DNA from: Paracoccus marinaquae
GTDB taxonomy: Bacteria; Pseudomonadota; Alphaproteobacteria; Rhodobacterales; Rhodobacteraceae
Assembly: GCF_018860165.1 (NCBI RefSeq)
Contig: NZ_JAHKNG010000025.1
Span: 1-51,543 of the forward strand
Length of the DNA stretch: 51,543 bases
Reading direction: 5' to 3'
Shown here: positions 24,971 through 34,096 of the stretch, in pieces
Numbering within the stretch: the stretch's first letter is position 1
How the letters are laid out: each line of letters starts with the position of its first letter
Notes under the pieces: generated by a model
Databases searched by the model: none
Told to the model about the DNA's origin: nothing
The model's input: the letters and a program-made list of their open reading frames with translations, nothing else
Translations under genes and position numbers: made by a program

Positions 24971-25624
24971 TTATCCTTCCGATTGATGGTCGATGCGATA
25001 ATCCGTCACCTGGAAGCCGAAGGGGTTTTCCCAGATCATCCGGTCGGAGGCGGTGTTCGCGGGTTTGAAGCGCCAGGAGAGGGTGACGATGTAGTTCGAT
25101 GTGCCTTCGCGGGTGCCATCGACGATGCGTTTCTGCAGGCGGACCTGGGCGGTGTTCTCGCTCAGGAGGGTGATCGCGTTGATGGAGACGAACACACGGG
25201 CATCGCGGGAGATGAGCTTGCGGATATAGCGCGAGGACCTGGGGTCCCACAGATCGAGCAGATCGTCGCGGGCGGTGCCGACGGATCGGGAGATCACCCG
25301 TTCGAGACGCTGTTGCTGGTCGTGAATGTCATGGGTCTCGCGATCGAGGACATAGTTGTAGACCCAGCTTTCGATCACCGCATCCCGTTCGGTCAGCGTG
25401 GCCCGGCCGACTTCATAGGCTCGGATCACGTCGCCGGACTGGCGGTCCACAAGTCCGAGATAGGCTTGCGTGGTCTTGAGCGGCATCATGACAAGGATCG
25501 CGGCAGCCAGCAGCAATGCAGCCAGGCCGGCGATGATTGCCACGATCCAGGCCAGTTGTTCGCGCCGCCTGATGCCGAAATACATGTCGCGGTTCAGTTG
25601 GGATCTGAGGGCCTGATCGGTCAC
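24971..25624 (-). CDS. virB8: VirB8
   Basis: 217 residues. One transmembrane helix near the N-terminus (IVAIIAGLAALLLAAAILVMMPL) and a periplasmic VirB8 domain (TLTERDAVIESWVYNYVLDRETHD..., VTLSWRFKP, NPFGFQVTDYRIDHQ). It is an inner-membrane scaffold of the channel. Its ATG overlaps the virB6 stop by four bases. Confidence 0.93.
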   Translation of the reverse strand: MTDQALRSQLNRDMYFGIRRREQLAWIVAIIAGLAALLLAAAILVMMPLKTTQAYLGLVDRQSGDVIRAYEVGRATLTERDAVIESWVYNYVLDRETHDIHDQQQRLERVISRSVGTARDDLLDLWDPRSSRYIRKLISRDARVFVSINAITLLSENTAQVRLQKRIVDGTREGTSNYIVTLSWRFKPANTASDRMIWENPFGFQVTDYRIDHQSEG

Positions 25625-26649
25625 TTCGATGCCTTTCTCAAACGGTCGATCTCTGAAAACTTGGCCTGCATGGCCCGGCCCCGCTCGGCTGAGACGCCGC
25701 GCGCGGCCATGCCCATGTTGGCATAGGCCTTGTCGGTCGCGCGGGCCTGCATCATCGGTGTGCGTCCGGTCAGATAGCCGGTCCCGAAGCTGCGGGCGCG
25801 GCTGCGCACGGCACCCATGGGGTTCACGGCTGCCGAGGCGGCACCCGACATGGAGCCGAGATTGATCTGGCCGACCATGTTCGCAGCAATGGAGGGCACG
25901 TCCGCGAGCATCTTGATGCCCAGACCTGCCACCGTGATGAAGCCCAGAACGCTGAGCACGGTCGTATTGGCTTCGATCTCGACGGTGATGTGCAGCAAGA
26001 GCCCCGCGATGATCCCGATCACCGCCCCGATGGCGATGGGATAGATCAGGTAGCCGAAGACGGCGGCCAGCCAGGCCTCGAACATCGAGCGGGTGCGGGT
26101 GAAGAGCAGGAAGAAGCCCATCAGGGGCGCAATGCTGATCAGGACTGCCAGCAGCAGCTTGGCGTAAGCCACGACAAGGATATAGATGACGGCGAGGATG
26201 CCGAGAACCACGAAGAGGAACGCGCCGACCAGCGCCCGCACGAGAACGGAGTTCCCGTTCACCACCAGGTCGATGACCTCGGCCAGTGTCTGGAACATGT
26301 TGGTGGCCGCATCACCGCTGGTGTCGGACGCCGGGCCGGCCACGAAGTCGCGCACGGTGTTGCCGACCGTATCGAAGAGGGACGTTCCGGCACTGTAGAT
26401 GATGTTGAAATTGCCCCAGGAGAACAGGAACGTGTAGATCGCGCCGATGCGGATCATGATGCCGATCAGCTGCGGGAAGGAGAATTCCGTGAAGCGGAAG
26501 AGCACGTTGATGCCATAGAGGACGATCAGCAGCACCGCGAGTATTTCCAGTCCGCCCGTCAGGATCGACGCAAGTCGGATAAATGTACTTTCCGCAATCG
26601 CTGCAACACGATCGTCGATCAGTCCAACGATAGTTCCGATGAACTCCAT
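25621..26649 (-). CDS. virB6: VirB6
   Basis: 342 residues with about six strongly hydrophobic helices (for example LEILAVLLIVLYGINVLF, ALVGAFLFVVLGILAVIYILVVAYAKLLLAVLISIAPLMGFFLLF). This is the polytopic inner-membrane channel protein. The soluble C-terminus is basic. It lies 3 bases after the unknown gene at 26653 and overlaps virB8. Confidence 0.92.
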   Translation of the reverse strand: MEFIGTIVGLIDDRVAAIAESTFIRLASILTGGLEILAVLLIVLYGINVLFRFTEFSFPQLIGIMIRIGAIYTFLFSWGNFNIIYSAGTSLFDTVGNTVRDFVAGPASDTSGDAATNMFQTLAEVIDLVVNGNSVLVRALVGAFLFVVLGILAVIYILVVAYAKLLLAVLISIAPLMGFFLLFTRTRSMFEAWLAAVFGYLIYPIAIGAVIGIIAGLLLHITVEIEANTTVLSVLGFITVAGLGIKMLADVPSIAANMVGQINLGSMSGAASAAVNPMGAVRSRARSFGTGYLTGRTPMMQARATDKAYANMGMAARGVSAERGRAMQAKFSEIDRLRKASK

Positions 26650-26652
26650 TGC

Positions 26653-27432
26653 TCAGTCTCGCTCACAAAAACTGCGCGCTTCAACGTCCATCGCCGTGCG
26701 GAACAAGATGGCAATCTCGTTCATCGCGCGGTCTTTCGCGAAGTTTCCACTGATCGTTTCACCGCTTGGGTGATTGGCCAGCCGCATGAGCAAGCGCCAT
26801 CCCTTTTCGATTGGCACGGTCTGAGTTGCGCAGGAGCAATCGCCTGTTTCGAGCGCGGCACGGTCCGCCAGATAGTCCAGCACGCGGGCTACGTCCTGGC
26901 GGTCTACAGGCATCGGCAGGGCGGCTTCGCGTTTAAGAAGCTTGTCGATCCGGCTATATCGAGATGGATTGCAGTCGGATTTGCTTGGCGGATGGCTCAT
27001 CTCGGCGGCGCGATTAAAGCCATTGACGATAGGCAGTTCGGCGAGCTTTTCCCGACGTTTCTCTGGCGGTGAGATGCTCGTGATCGCGAATTCGAAGCTT
27101 GTCAGGTCGATGCTGTCGGGATCGAAACTGTCCCAATAGGCCGCGCCGCGCGCCTTGGCCTCGGCGCGCTCCACCTCGATCTCGGCCTCCCGTTTCTGGC
27201 GTTCCAGCCGCTCGCGCGCAAAATGCGCCTGCGCGTCGGCCTCCTCGGCCTCCAGCAGATCGGAGACTGCGTCGGCATCGCCGCTGTTCAGGATCTCCAG
27301 CTTGTCGTCGTACGAGAGCTGCGCCAGATCGGCGGGGCTGTCGGAGGATGCCTGCCAGGCGACCAGCGCCCCGGCAAGCGCAAGGGCGGCAATGCCCGTG
27401 GCGCCGATCAGGCGTGACTTCGGGGTCGTCAT
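26653..27432 (-). CDS. Unknown T4SS-operon protein
   Basis: 259 residues. One N-terminal membrane anchor (IGATGIAALALAGALVAWQA), a charged coiled coil (about 60-95), and a periplasmic domain with a CSC motif (TGDCSCATQTVPIEKGW) near residue 200. It does not match a VirB component that I recognise. Its position between virB5 and virB6, with a four-base overlap to the 76-residue gene, shows it is made with the channel. A chaperone or periplasmic accessory role is possible but unproven. Confidence 0.8.
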   Translation of the reverse strand: MTTPKSRLIGATGIAALALAGALVAWQASSDSPADLAQLSYDDKLEILNSGDADAVSDLLEAEEADAQAHFARERLERQKREAEIEVERAEAKARGAAYWDSFDPDSIDLTSFEFAITSISPPEKRREKLAELPIVNGFNRAAEMSHPPSKSDCNPSRYSRIDKLLKREAALPMPVDRQDVARVLDYLADRAALETGDCSCATQTVPIEKGWRLLMRLANHPSGETISGNFAKDRAMNEIAILFRTAMDVEARSFCERD

Positions 27433-27659
27433 TCCAGGTCCTCCGTTTGGGGTTCTTCGGGCGTTTTTGCCGCATCATCGGCCAGGGCTTCGGCCTGTTC
27501 CTGACGCACACGCTCCATGACGGCGGCCGTTTCAGGATCGGCGGGTTGTTCAGGCTGAGGGGTCGAGAACGGCAGGGCGGTAACGTTCCGCAGCCAGAGC
27601 CAGCCTCCGATGGCGAGCGCAAGCGCGACGAGCAAGAAACCGATCCAGACATGCTTCAT
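27429..27659 (-). CDS. Small membrane protein in virB operon
   Basis: 76 residues. One N-terminal transmembrane helix (WIGFLLVALALAIGGWLWL), then an acidic tail. No lipobox cysteine is present, so it is not a VirB7 lipoprotein. It is translationally coupled to the next gene (ATGA overlap) and starts 3 bases after virB5. Confidence 0.8.
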   Translation of the reverse strand: MKHVWIGFLLVALALAIGGWLWLRNVTALPFSTPQPEQPADPETAAVMERVRQEQAEALADDAAKTPEEPQTEDLE

Positions 27660-27662
27660 CCG

Positions 27663-28463
27663 TCACTCGTCCTCAATTAGAGCGTCGTCGCCGGTGAGCG
27701 ACAGGAACTTCTCGTCATCGGCCATCGTCGCGGCGTCGATCACACCGGCCTGGCCCATGGAGACGGTCTGGATCGCCTCCATGTTGGCCTGGTTGATAAG
27801 CGCGATGACCAATTCGCCCGTTACACGGGTGTTGAGGTCGATCGCCTGCTTCAGATTGGTCGCGTCGTCGATCTGCCCGATCAGCGTGGCGGTGCGGTCG
27901 AGCGAGGCCGAGGTCTGTTCGATCGCGTTCTCGGCCGCGGCCGAGGTATAGGCACTGGTCGCCGCCTGCGTGCCGACACGTTGCAGGTCCGGTTTGTCGC
28001 TGGCGGTCAGCGCGTCCACACCGTCCTGCGTCAGGCCGGCGCTTTCATAGATCCCGGCAATGACGTCGCCAGCAGGAGATCCGCCGACCGTGCCGTTGCC
28101 GAACACGGCCCCCCAATCGCCCGAACGGGCCGCTGCCAGCTGATCCTGAAGATTGCCGAGATTGAGGCCGCCCAGGAGGTCGTCGAGATCGAGGCCGGCC
28201 AGCAGCGTGTCGAGATCGAAGCCATCGGTCAGCGAAGACACGACCTGCTCCATCTCTTCGAGTTGCCGGATCAGTTGCCGGGTCTGCTCGTCGAGAATGC
28301 CGTTCGTCCGGATCGACTGCGCCAGCTCGTCCTGGCTGGAGTTCAGGAGCGCGATCAGTTCGGCCAGCGAACGCGGATCATGGGTAGGCACGCCCTGGGC
28401 GAAGGCCAGGCCCGCAGAGAGGCACAGACCCGTTGCGGCGGCGAGATTGCGGAACATGCTCAT
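27663..28463 (-). CDS. virB5: VirB5-like minor pilus protein
   Basis: 266 residues: signal peptide (LAAATGLCLSAGLAFA-QGVP), a helical body (coiled-coil SSQDELAQSIRTNGILDEQTRQLIRQLEEM), a glycine/leucine-rich middle, and a helical C-terminus with AIDLNTRVTGELVIALINQANMEA. This is the VirB5/TrbJ layout. The 'AQGVP' start, 'AIDLNT' and the terminal 'DDEKFLSLT' recur in the neighbouring transglycosylase, indicating a shared origin of that part. Confidence 0.85.
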   Translation of the reverse strand: MSMFRNLAAATGLCLSAGLAFAQGVPTHDPRSLAELIALLNSSQDELAQSIRTNGILDEQTRQLIRQLEEMEQVVSSLTDGFDLDTLLAGLDLDDLLGGLNLGNLQDQLAAARSGDWGAVFGNGTVGGSPAGDVIAGIYESAGLTQDGVDALTASDKPDLQRVGTQAATSAYTSAAAENAIEQTSASLDRTATLIGQIDDATNLKQAIDLNTRVTGELVIALINQANMEAIQTVSMGQAGVIDAATMADDEKFLSLTGDDALIEDE

Positions 28464-28465
28464 GG

Positions 28466-29602
28466 TCAGCCTCCTGTCGTGGGGGTGTCGGTCAGGGTGA
28501 GGAATTGTTCGTCGGCGATCTGTGCCTGGACCTGGGCTGCGAAGCGTTGCGCTTCGACGCGCCGCTGGGTGGCTTCCATGATCGTCATCATCGACGCCAG
28601 ACGCGTAATCTCGGCGCGCAGATAGGTGTTGAGGTCGATGGCCTCGCGGGTGGTCGTGGTCTCGGGAATGCGGGCGATCAGGGCACGGACGCGCCGTGCC
28701 GAGAGTTCCAGCTGGTTCGACATGGAAAAACCGAGTTCCATGCCCGCATCGGACAGGTTGCCAAGCTCGGCCAGGGCCATGTCGCCCGCGACCATGGTTC
28801 CGAGATCGTCCGAAGAGCCCATGCCAGCGGCGTATGCATTCGCATACCCGGTGATCTTGACCACGTAATCCTGTGTCTCTGCATAAGGGGGAATCCCGCC
28901 ATAGCGCTGGACCGCGCCCGGGCCGGCGTTATAGGCCGCAAGCGCGAGCGGCATCGAGCCGAAGCTGCCGAGCTGCATCAGCAGGTAACGTGCGCCGCCA
29001 TCGAGCTGCACGCGGGGATCGTTGCGCTGCGAGGCCGGAATACCAAGCTGATCGAATGTGCCCGGCATGATCTGGGTCAGCCCGCAGGCGCCCTTGTGCG
29101 AACAGACCCGGACCTGGAACCCGCTTTCCTGCTTCACGAGCGCCTGGAACCAGGCCCGGAACCCGACCGGCGAGACACCGGCACGGGCCAGCGCCGGATG
29201 CGTCTGGTAGCGCTGGACGGTTTCCACGATCATCTGTTCGATCGTCACCCGGCCTTCGCCGAAGAGCCGGCTTTCCGCACCGGCGACGGCGGAGGTATCA
29301 TAGGCGGCGGACACCGATGCACCGTCCAGGTCCTCGAAATCGGTGGGCGCGAAGCCGCTGGTATTCATCGAGGCAATGGCTGCGTCGATGGCTGCCAGCT
29401 GATCGCGATGAAGTGCATTCATGTCGATGCGGACGCTGTTTCCGTCTTCGGCCTCGCCCGAGATCCGGCCCTGCAGCACCGAAAGCGTTCCGGCGCGCAG
29501 GGTCCGCAAGGCATCGCTCACGGGAACCCCCTGGGCGAGCGTCAGGCTCGCCACGGAGGCCCCGAGCATGAGGCCGAGTGCAATGCGCCGGCTCCGGATC
29601 AT
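28466..29602 (-). CDS. Lytic transglycosylase fused to a VirB5-like C-terminus
   Basis: 378 residues. Signal peptide (LGLMLGASVASLTLA-QGVP), then an SLT domain at about 140-255: catalytic glutamate in [31 protein letters not shown] and [20 protein letters not shown]. The last ~80 residues are not SLT but resemble the neighbouring VirB5 (AIDLNTYLRAEI..., ADEQFLTLTDT against AIDLNTRVTGEL..., DDEKFLSLTGD). The wall-opening enzyme thus seems joined to a pilus-tip module. Start ATG 29602 overlaps the lipoprotein stop; the longer open frame upstream is an artefact. Confidence 0.85.
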   Translation of the reverse strand: MIRSRRIALGLMLGASVASLTLAQGVPVSDALRTLRAGTLSVLQGRISGEAEDGNSVRIDMNALHRDQLAAIDAAIASMNTSGFAPTDFEDLDGASVSAAYDTSAVAGAESRLFGEGRVTIEQMIVETVQRYQTHPALARAGVSPVGFRAWFQALVKQESGFQVRVCSHKGACGLTQIMPGTFDQLGIPASQRNDPRVQLDGGARYLLMQLGSFGSMPLALAAYNAGPGAVQRYGGIPPYAETQDYVVKITGYANAYAAGMGSSDDLGTMVAGDMALAELGNLSDAGMELGFSMSNQLELSARRVRALIARIPETTTTREAIDLNTYLRAEITRLASMMTIMEATQRRVEAQRFAAQVQAQIADEQFLTLTDTPTTGG

Positions 29603-29751
29603 GACTTCGGCACTGCCACCAGCGCCGAGCTGAGCGCACCGGGCTTCAGCTTGCCGAAACAGTTCGAGCGGCGTTCGGACAACTCGCCGCTCTGTGCGGC
29701 ACAGCCGGCCACCGCCAGCGCAAGAAGGAGGCTCATCACGATACGGGTCAT
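29599..29751 (-). CDS. virB7: Small lipoprotein, VirB7-like
   Basis: 50 residues with a type II signal peptide and lipobox (LLLALAVAGCAAQ; lipidated Cys17). The ATG overlaps the virB4 stop and its stop overlaps the next ATG (both ATGA), with GGAAAGGA upstream. Size and lipobox fit VirB7, which stabilises VirB9 in the outer membrane, but VirB7 usually lies between virB6 and virB8. Position is therefore atypical and the VirB7 name is an inference. Confidence 0.7.
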   Translation of the reverse strand: MTRIVMSLLLALAVAGCAAQSGELSERRSNCFGKLKPGALSSALVAVPKS

Positions 29752-32090
29752 GCCGTGTTTCCTTTCCAGAATTCGGGATTGTCGCGCCAGTCGCTGCCGA
29801 AGCGCCGTTCGGCCGAGCGACCACCGCCGAGGACACTGAGATAGGGGCCAAGGGCCGAGAGATCGGTGTCGAGGATGTTCGAGCTTTGCCCGTCCCGCCA
29901 CAGCGCCCGGCGGCCGCCGGCCTGCGAGCCGAGCAGGAAGGACAGTTCGGCGTCAGACAGCGACAGCCCGTCATAGCTGTCACGGCCCGCCTGGTGGTGC
30001 GGCAGGATCAGCTGGTTCTGCAAGCCTTCGAGGATCGAGGCCCCGGCGGCGCAGTCACGGATCTGCGAGACGAACTGCACCAGCATGACCACGACGACGT
30101 TCTTCTTGCGCAGCGTCGCCAGCCAGGTCTTCAGCTCGCGCTGGAAGTAGAGATCGTCGAGAAACACGCCCGCCTCTTCCAGGACCAGCAGGGTCGGGGT
30201 GCGGGCGCTGACGGTCTTCTCGATCTGCCGGAAGAGATAGGCCAGCAATGCGGTCCGCTCGATCTCCATGTTGAGAAGCGCCGTCATGTCGACACCGACG
30301 ATATCCGAGGCGCTGAAATCCACGATCGGGGCGCTATCCTGGCCGAAGACCCAGCCGTACTGGCCGTTGGGGGACCACTCACCGACCCGCGCCCCGATAT
30401 CACCCTCGAAGGAGCGGAAACGTGTCGTGAAGTTGGTGAAGTCCCTGAAAGAGGCGAGTGCCGTCGCGTTGCTTTCGACGGTGCGCGCCAGTTTCTCGGA
30501 ATCGCTGACCGAAAGCTGATGCCCCTTCCGTTCCAGAAGCGCGGTCAGCCAGCTGCGCAGCCATGCCTGACCTTCCTCGTCGGTTTCCGAGGCCAGCGGG
30601 TTGAGCCCGGTATTCCGGCCGGCACGCACGGCGGTGTAGGTGCCGCCAAGCGCGCGCAGGGGCATTTCCAGCGACTGGTCCTTGTCGAAGGCGATGATCC
30701 GGCATCCGGTGCGTCGCGCCTGCGCGGCCAGGAAGGCCATGATCGTCGATTTCCCGGCATCGGGCGGGCCGACGATCAGGGTGCTGGCGAAGGGCGGCTC
30801 GGACTCCGCATGGGCGAAGCGGCCATGGAACGAGAAATCATAGGGCGAATTTGCACAACTCTTGAAGGTCGTGATCGGCGTGCCCCAATAGCATTCGGAG
30901 GCGGGCTTGCCGAGCCGGACCATGTGCAGCGCCGCGAAGTCCGAGAAGTTCCGGTTGGAGATGGTCAGCGGGCGTTTCTGGAACTCGTGATTGCCCGGAA
31001 ACCGCGCGAACCAGGCTGCGGCCAGCCCGTGCTTTTCGACGACGATCTTGAGCTTCTTCGAGCGCAGGATGGCCGTGACCGCCGTCACCTTGCGCTTGAG
31101 GGCATCGGGGGTTGCGGCATAGACGGTGACGATGGTCTGGCTGTCGCCAAAGCCCATCTGTCCCATTTGCAGATCCTCGGCGGCCTCCTGAAGCTGCGCG
31201 GCGATCTTGCCGCCGGCGCTTTCCTCAAGCGTCTGCTCAAGCCGGGTTGTCGCCTTGGCCGAGATCAGGTCAGGCAGAAGCGGCTGGTAGGTGCAGGAGA
31301 TCAGAATGTCGGGATCAGTGTAGAGCGTGTCGAGAATGCCGCCATGGGTCTGGGGCGAGAGGTTCGCCACGCTGATCACCGAAGCATATCGCGTCTCGAA
31401 GTCGTCGCCGATTTCCACGGCCCGGTCGTAGATCTCGATGGGCGTGCGGATATCGTCCACGATGGTGCCGGTCTCGGACCGGGCCAGCGGCGCATAGACG
31501 CCCGTCGAGATCGCGCGCAGAAACCCGGTCAGCGTGCCGTCGTCGATCGCCAGCAGCTCCGAGCCATCGCCCAGGGTCTCGGCCACGCTCTGGGAGAGTT
31601 CTGCGAGATCGGACAGACGCTCGGGCAGGGCATCCTGACGCCCATGGCCAAGCAGTCCGCCAAAGATCGGCATGCGTTCTGCCATTGATTTGCGCTCGAT
31701 CACCGAGAGGAACAGCACCGGGACGCAGAGGCCCGCCGAGGTGATGTGAGTGCGCCAGGCCTGGTCCAGCTCCTTGCCGAAGCCAGGTTCGACGAAGGCT
31801 TTCGGTTGATAGTCGAAATCGTGATAGGCAGAGCGGATCTTGTGGAAGTGGAAGCTGAAATTGTTGCCGGACTTGTCCACCAGCTCAGCGAGGCGGTCAT
31901 TGATATGGGCCAGTTCGCTTTCGCTGGCCGTGAACGGGTTGACGCCCGCGACCTTCACGACCGAGACCAGCGCCCCGCTGCGCGTGGCGATGGCATGGTT
32001 ATTCTCTTCGAAGAGATAGGGCAGCATGTCTTCGAGGTCGCGGGCACCGCCGAACAGCGCCCGGATCGGACTGGGGAAAACATCATTCAT
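29748..32090 (-). CDS. virB4: VirB4 ATPase
   Basis: 780 residues, full length. N-terminal VirB4 region, then the ATPase core with Walker A GPPDAGKST (about residue 440), NTGLNPLA, and Walker B TLLVLEEAGVFL followed by a KTWLATLRKKNVVVVMLVQ segment. It powers pilin extraction and substrate transfer. It overlaps virB3 by 8 bases. Confidence 0.95.
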   Translation of the reverse strand: MNDVFPSPIRALFGGARDLEDMLPYLFEENNHAIATRSGALVSVVKVAGVNPFTASESELAHINDRLAELVDKSGNNFSFHFHKIRSAYHDFDYQPKAFVEPGFGKELDQAWRTHITSAGLCVPVLFLSVIERKSMAERMPIFGGLLGHGRQDALPERLSDLAELSQSVAETLGDGSELLAIDDGTLTGFLRAISTGVYAPLARSETGTIVDDIRTPIEIYDRAVEIGDDFETRYASVISVANLSPQTHGGILDTLYTDPDILISCTYQPLLPDLISAKATTRLEQTLEESAGGKIAAQLQEAAEDLQMGQMGFGDSQTIVTVYAATPDALKRKVTAVTAILRSKKLKIVVEKHGLAAAWFARFPGNHEFQKRPLTISNRNFSDFAALHMVRLGKPASECYWGTPITTFKSCANSPYDFSFHGRFAHAESEPPFASTLIVGPPDAGKSTIMAFLAAQARRTGCRIIAFDKDQSLEMPLRALGGTYTAVRAGRNTGLNPLASETDEEGQAWLRSWLTALLERKGHQLSVSDSEKLARTVESNATALASFRDFTNFTTRFRSFEGDIGARVGEWSPNGQYGWVFGQDSAPIVDFSASDIVGVDMTALLNMEIERTALLAYLFRQIEKTVSARTPTLLVLEEAGVFLDDLYFQRELKTWLATLRKKNVVVVMLVQFVSQIRDCAAGASILEGLQNQLILPHHQAGRDSYDGLSLSDAELSFLLGSQAGGRRALWRDGQSSNILDTDLSALGPYLSVLGGGRSAERRFGSDWRDNPEFWKGNTA

Positions 32091-32352
32091 AGCGGGATCC
32101 GGAACTGGCGCGCAGAAGCCGCTCGGGCGTGCGCGAGGTCACGACGGCGATGAAGCGCGCGAAATGCGGATTGATGACCGAGGCGGCCCAGAGAGCCGCC
32201 CAGAGAACCGGGATCGCCCAGAGATACCAGAGACTGTCGAGGAAGATGAACGTGAGGAACGGCGGGAGGAAGGCCAGCCCGGCCAGCGGCAGGGGCAGGC
32301 CAAAGAACCTGGCCTGCCGGTTGAGCCCCTGGATATACACGTTCTCCCGCAT
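32083..32352 (-). CDS. virB3: VirB3
   Basis: 89 residues beginning MRENVYIQGLNRQARFFGLP, with two close hydrophobic helices (LPLAGLAFLPPFLTFIFL, LWYLWAIPVLWAALWAASV). The start at 32352 overlaps the virB2 stop (TGATG). It is an inner-membrane partner of VirB4. Confidence 0.9.
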   Translation of the reverse strand: MRENVYIQGLNRQARFFGLPLPLAGLAFLPPFLTFIFLDSLWYLWAIPVLWAALWAASVINPHFARFIAVVTSRTPERLLRASSGSRYE

Positions 32353-32663
32353 CACTCGGCGGATCCGCGGAAGATCGCGATGATCGACTCGGCGAGGTTG
32401 TCGCCGCCGAAGATGAAGAACAGCCCGACGACCGTCACGCCGATCCACTTCCAGTCGATGAACTTGGTGAAGATCGCCAGAAAGCCGATGATCAGCAGGA
32501 TGAGGACGACGGCGGTCAGCGCAAGGTTGTTGTCGCGCAGCTGCGCGATGATGCTTTCGCCGGTATCCTCAAACCCGGACAGATCGACTTCCTGGGCATG
32601 GGCCTGGATGGCCGCCGCGCACCAGATCCCGGCGGCGACGAGCTTTTGCCTGAAGTTCGGCAT
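32352..32663 (-). CDS. virB2: VirB2 pilin
   Basis: 103 residues. Long signal peptide ending at AHA-QEVD, then two hydrophobic segments (LALTAVVLILLIIGFLAIFT, WIGVTVVGLFFIFGGDNLA) as in VirB2/TrbC major pilins. It lies 12 bases after virB1. Confidence 0.9.
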   Translation of the reverse strand: MPNFRQKLVAAGIWCAAAIQAHAQEVDLSGFEDTGESIIAQLRDNNLALTAVVLILLIIGFLAIFTKFIDWKWIGVTVVGLFFIFGGDNLAESIIAIFRGSAE

Positions 32664-32675
32664 GGGGCAATTCCT

Positions 32676-33353
32676 TTATGTCAAACGGTAGCGATAGATC
32701 GCCATGACCTTGCGGACATGGTTCCGGGTTTCCCGGTAGGGGGGGATGCCGCGATACTTGCGGACCGCGCCGGGGCCGGCGTTGTAGGCGGCCAGGGCGA
32801 GTTCGGGCGTGCCGAAAGCGCCGAGCTGCATCAGCAGATAGCGCGCCCCGCCATCGAGGTTCTGGACAGGATCGCGCGGATCGACGCCGAGAAAGCGCGC
32901 GGTTCCGGGCATGAGCTGCGCAAGCCCCATCGCGCCGGCCGAGGAATAGGCTGTGATCTTGAACCCGCTTTCGACCTGGATCATCGAATGGAAGTAGGCG
33001 TCCCAATGCCGGGGCGAGAAGCCTGCGGCACGGATCGCAGGATGGGATGCGTACCGTGCTGCGGCGGCCGTCACCATCTCCCGGATCGACGCTGGCGCTT
33101 CGGTGGGAACCAGCATCGAGCGGATCAGTGCTGGCTCGTCTCTTGCTGTCCGGGAATACTCGGGATCGTCCTCGGGGCGCGCGAAGATATCGCGGGCTGC
33201 GCCGGCGTTCAGGACGAAGCCGCGGGTCTCGGAGAGGACATCGGCGTGGCTGGCAACTGGGAGAGCCGCCAGGACCGCAATGAAGCGCCGTTTAGTTAAG
33301 GGCGCAGAGCAAGAACTATGAGTTCGATTTCCCGTCCACGATGATGGATTCAC
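32676..33353 (-). CDS. virB1: VirB1 lytic transglycosylase
   Basis: The mature part is clear: ...[19 protein letters not shown], catalytic [48 protein letters not shown], and [22 protein letters not shown]. It opens peptidoglycan for channel assembly. The start is unclear: no ATG precedes the signal peptide ([17 protein letters not shown]), and the only nearby permissible codon is GTG 33353, which overlaps the upstream gene by 38 bases and gives a long polar N-terminus. Initiation at a rare codon near 33300 is the alternative. Confidence 0.85.
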   Translation of the reverse strand: MNPSSWTGNRTHSSCSAPLTKRRFIAVLAALPVASHADVLSETRGFVLNAGAARDIFARPEDDPEYSRTARDEPALIRSMLVPTEAPASIREMVTAAAARYASHPAIRAAGFSPRHWDAYFHSMIQVESGFKITAYSSAGAMGLAQLMPGTARFLGVDPRDPVQNLDGGARYLLMQLGAFGTPELALAAYNAGPGAVRKYRGIPPYRETRNHVRKVMAIYRYRLT

Positions 33354-33735
33354 CCTTGATGATAGGTGCGGCTGATATCGTGAACCCAAGCTCTTTGCAC
33401 AGGGTTGTGACAGTGGTGAGGGTGCGGATTTCGCGGAAAGTATACTCGGCAACAGTGCTCTTTTCTGAAGAGCTGCCTGCTTTGCGGAGCGCGCGTGTTG
33501 TAACCAGCGCAGCCCAATTTGCTGGGGATTGCGGGTCAATTCCGAAGAAGTACCAGCGCCCATGCCATTGCGGACCGCGCAGTTCAGGCTCCGCATCGCA
33601 ATGAATGCAAAGCTCCCAGCCCTTATCAAGCAAGTCCTTGAGACCATCGACCGTGACCACATTCGGAGGCTCTTTGTTGATCCGATTCACGGGCACGTCT
33701 CCACAGACTGGCAGCGACGGCACCGATTGGGCCAT
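33316..33735 (-). CDS. Hypothetical protein between luxI and virB genes
   Basis: 139 residues ([54 protein letters not shown]...). A CGD...CIHCDAE arrangement could bind metal; the rest is mixed alpha/beta. The start could also be TTG 33762. It has lower GC than the virB genes and lies directly upstream of virB1, with which it overlaps. No family is recognised. Confidence 0.65.
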   Translation of the reverse strand: MAQSVPSLPVCGDVPVNRINKEPPNVVTVDGLKDLLDKGWELCIHCDAEPELRGPQWHGRWYFFGIDPQSPANWAALVTTRALRKAGSSSEKSTVAEYTFREIRTLTTVTTLCKELGFTISAAPIIKGESIIVDGKSNS

Positions 33736-33874
33736 CGTTGCAAATTTATATGACCTGTTCAAGATATAAAAATGAACAAGCGGCCATTTGGCAGCTTAAT
33801 ACCTACCCGCACTCGGAAATTGTTCCAAGTACCATCCCGCGAAGATGGATTTGCATGAGATAGTGCGGTTTGGA

Positions 33875-34084
33875 CTACCTAAGGTATGCGAAAGCACCGG
33901 CCGGAGGCGCCATGCCCATCAGCTCTCGCTTGCCGGACCTTGCGTTCCTCACAACGAGACCTGCGCCCGCCAGCTCTATAGTCATGATTCCGGTCGTATC
34001 CGACAGTTCGTCAAAGCGCTTCAACATCTGTTCAAGCGTGTCGCGGGTGATCTCTGCACTCAGATCCGCGGTGATGGGAAACAT
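33875..34084 (-). CDS. Small hypothetical protein after luxI
   Basis: 69 residues (MFPITADLSAEITRDTLEQMLKRFDELSDTTGIMTIELAGAGLVVRN...). It begins 12 bases after the luxI stop on the same strand, so it is likely co-transcribed. The ribosome site is weak. No family is recognised. Confidence 0.5.
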   Translation of the reverse strand: MFPITADLSAEITRDTLEQMLKRFDELSDTTGIMTIELAGAGLVVRNARSGKRELMGMAPPAGAFAYLR

Positions 34085-34096
34085 AGCTAGAAGGCC

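Noticed and set aside
29694..31688. 664-codon plus-strand frame opposite virB4
   Set aside because: Shadow of VirB4; composition typical of antisense GC-rich frames.
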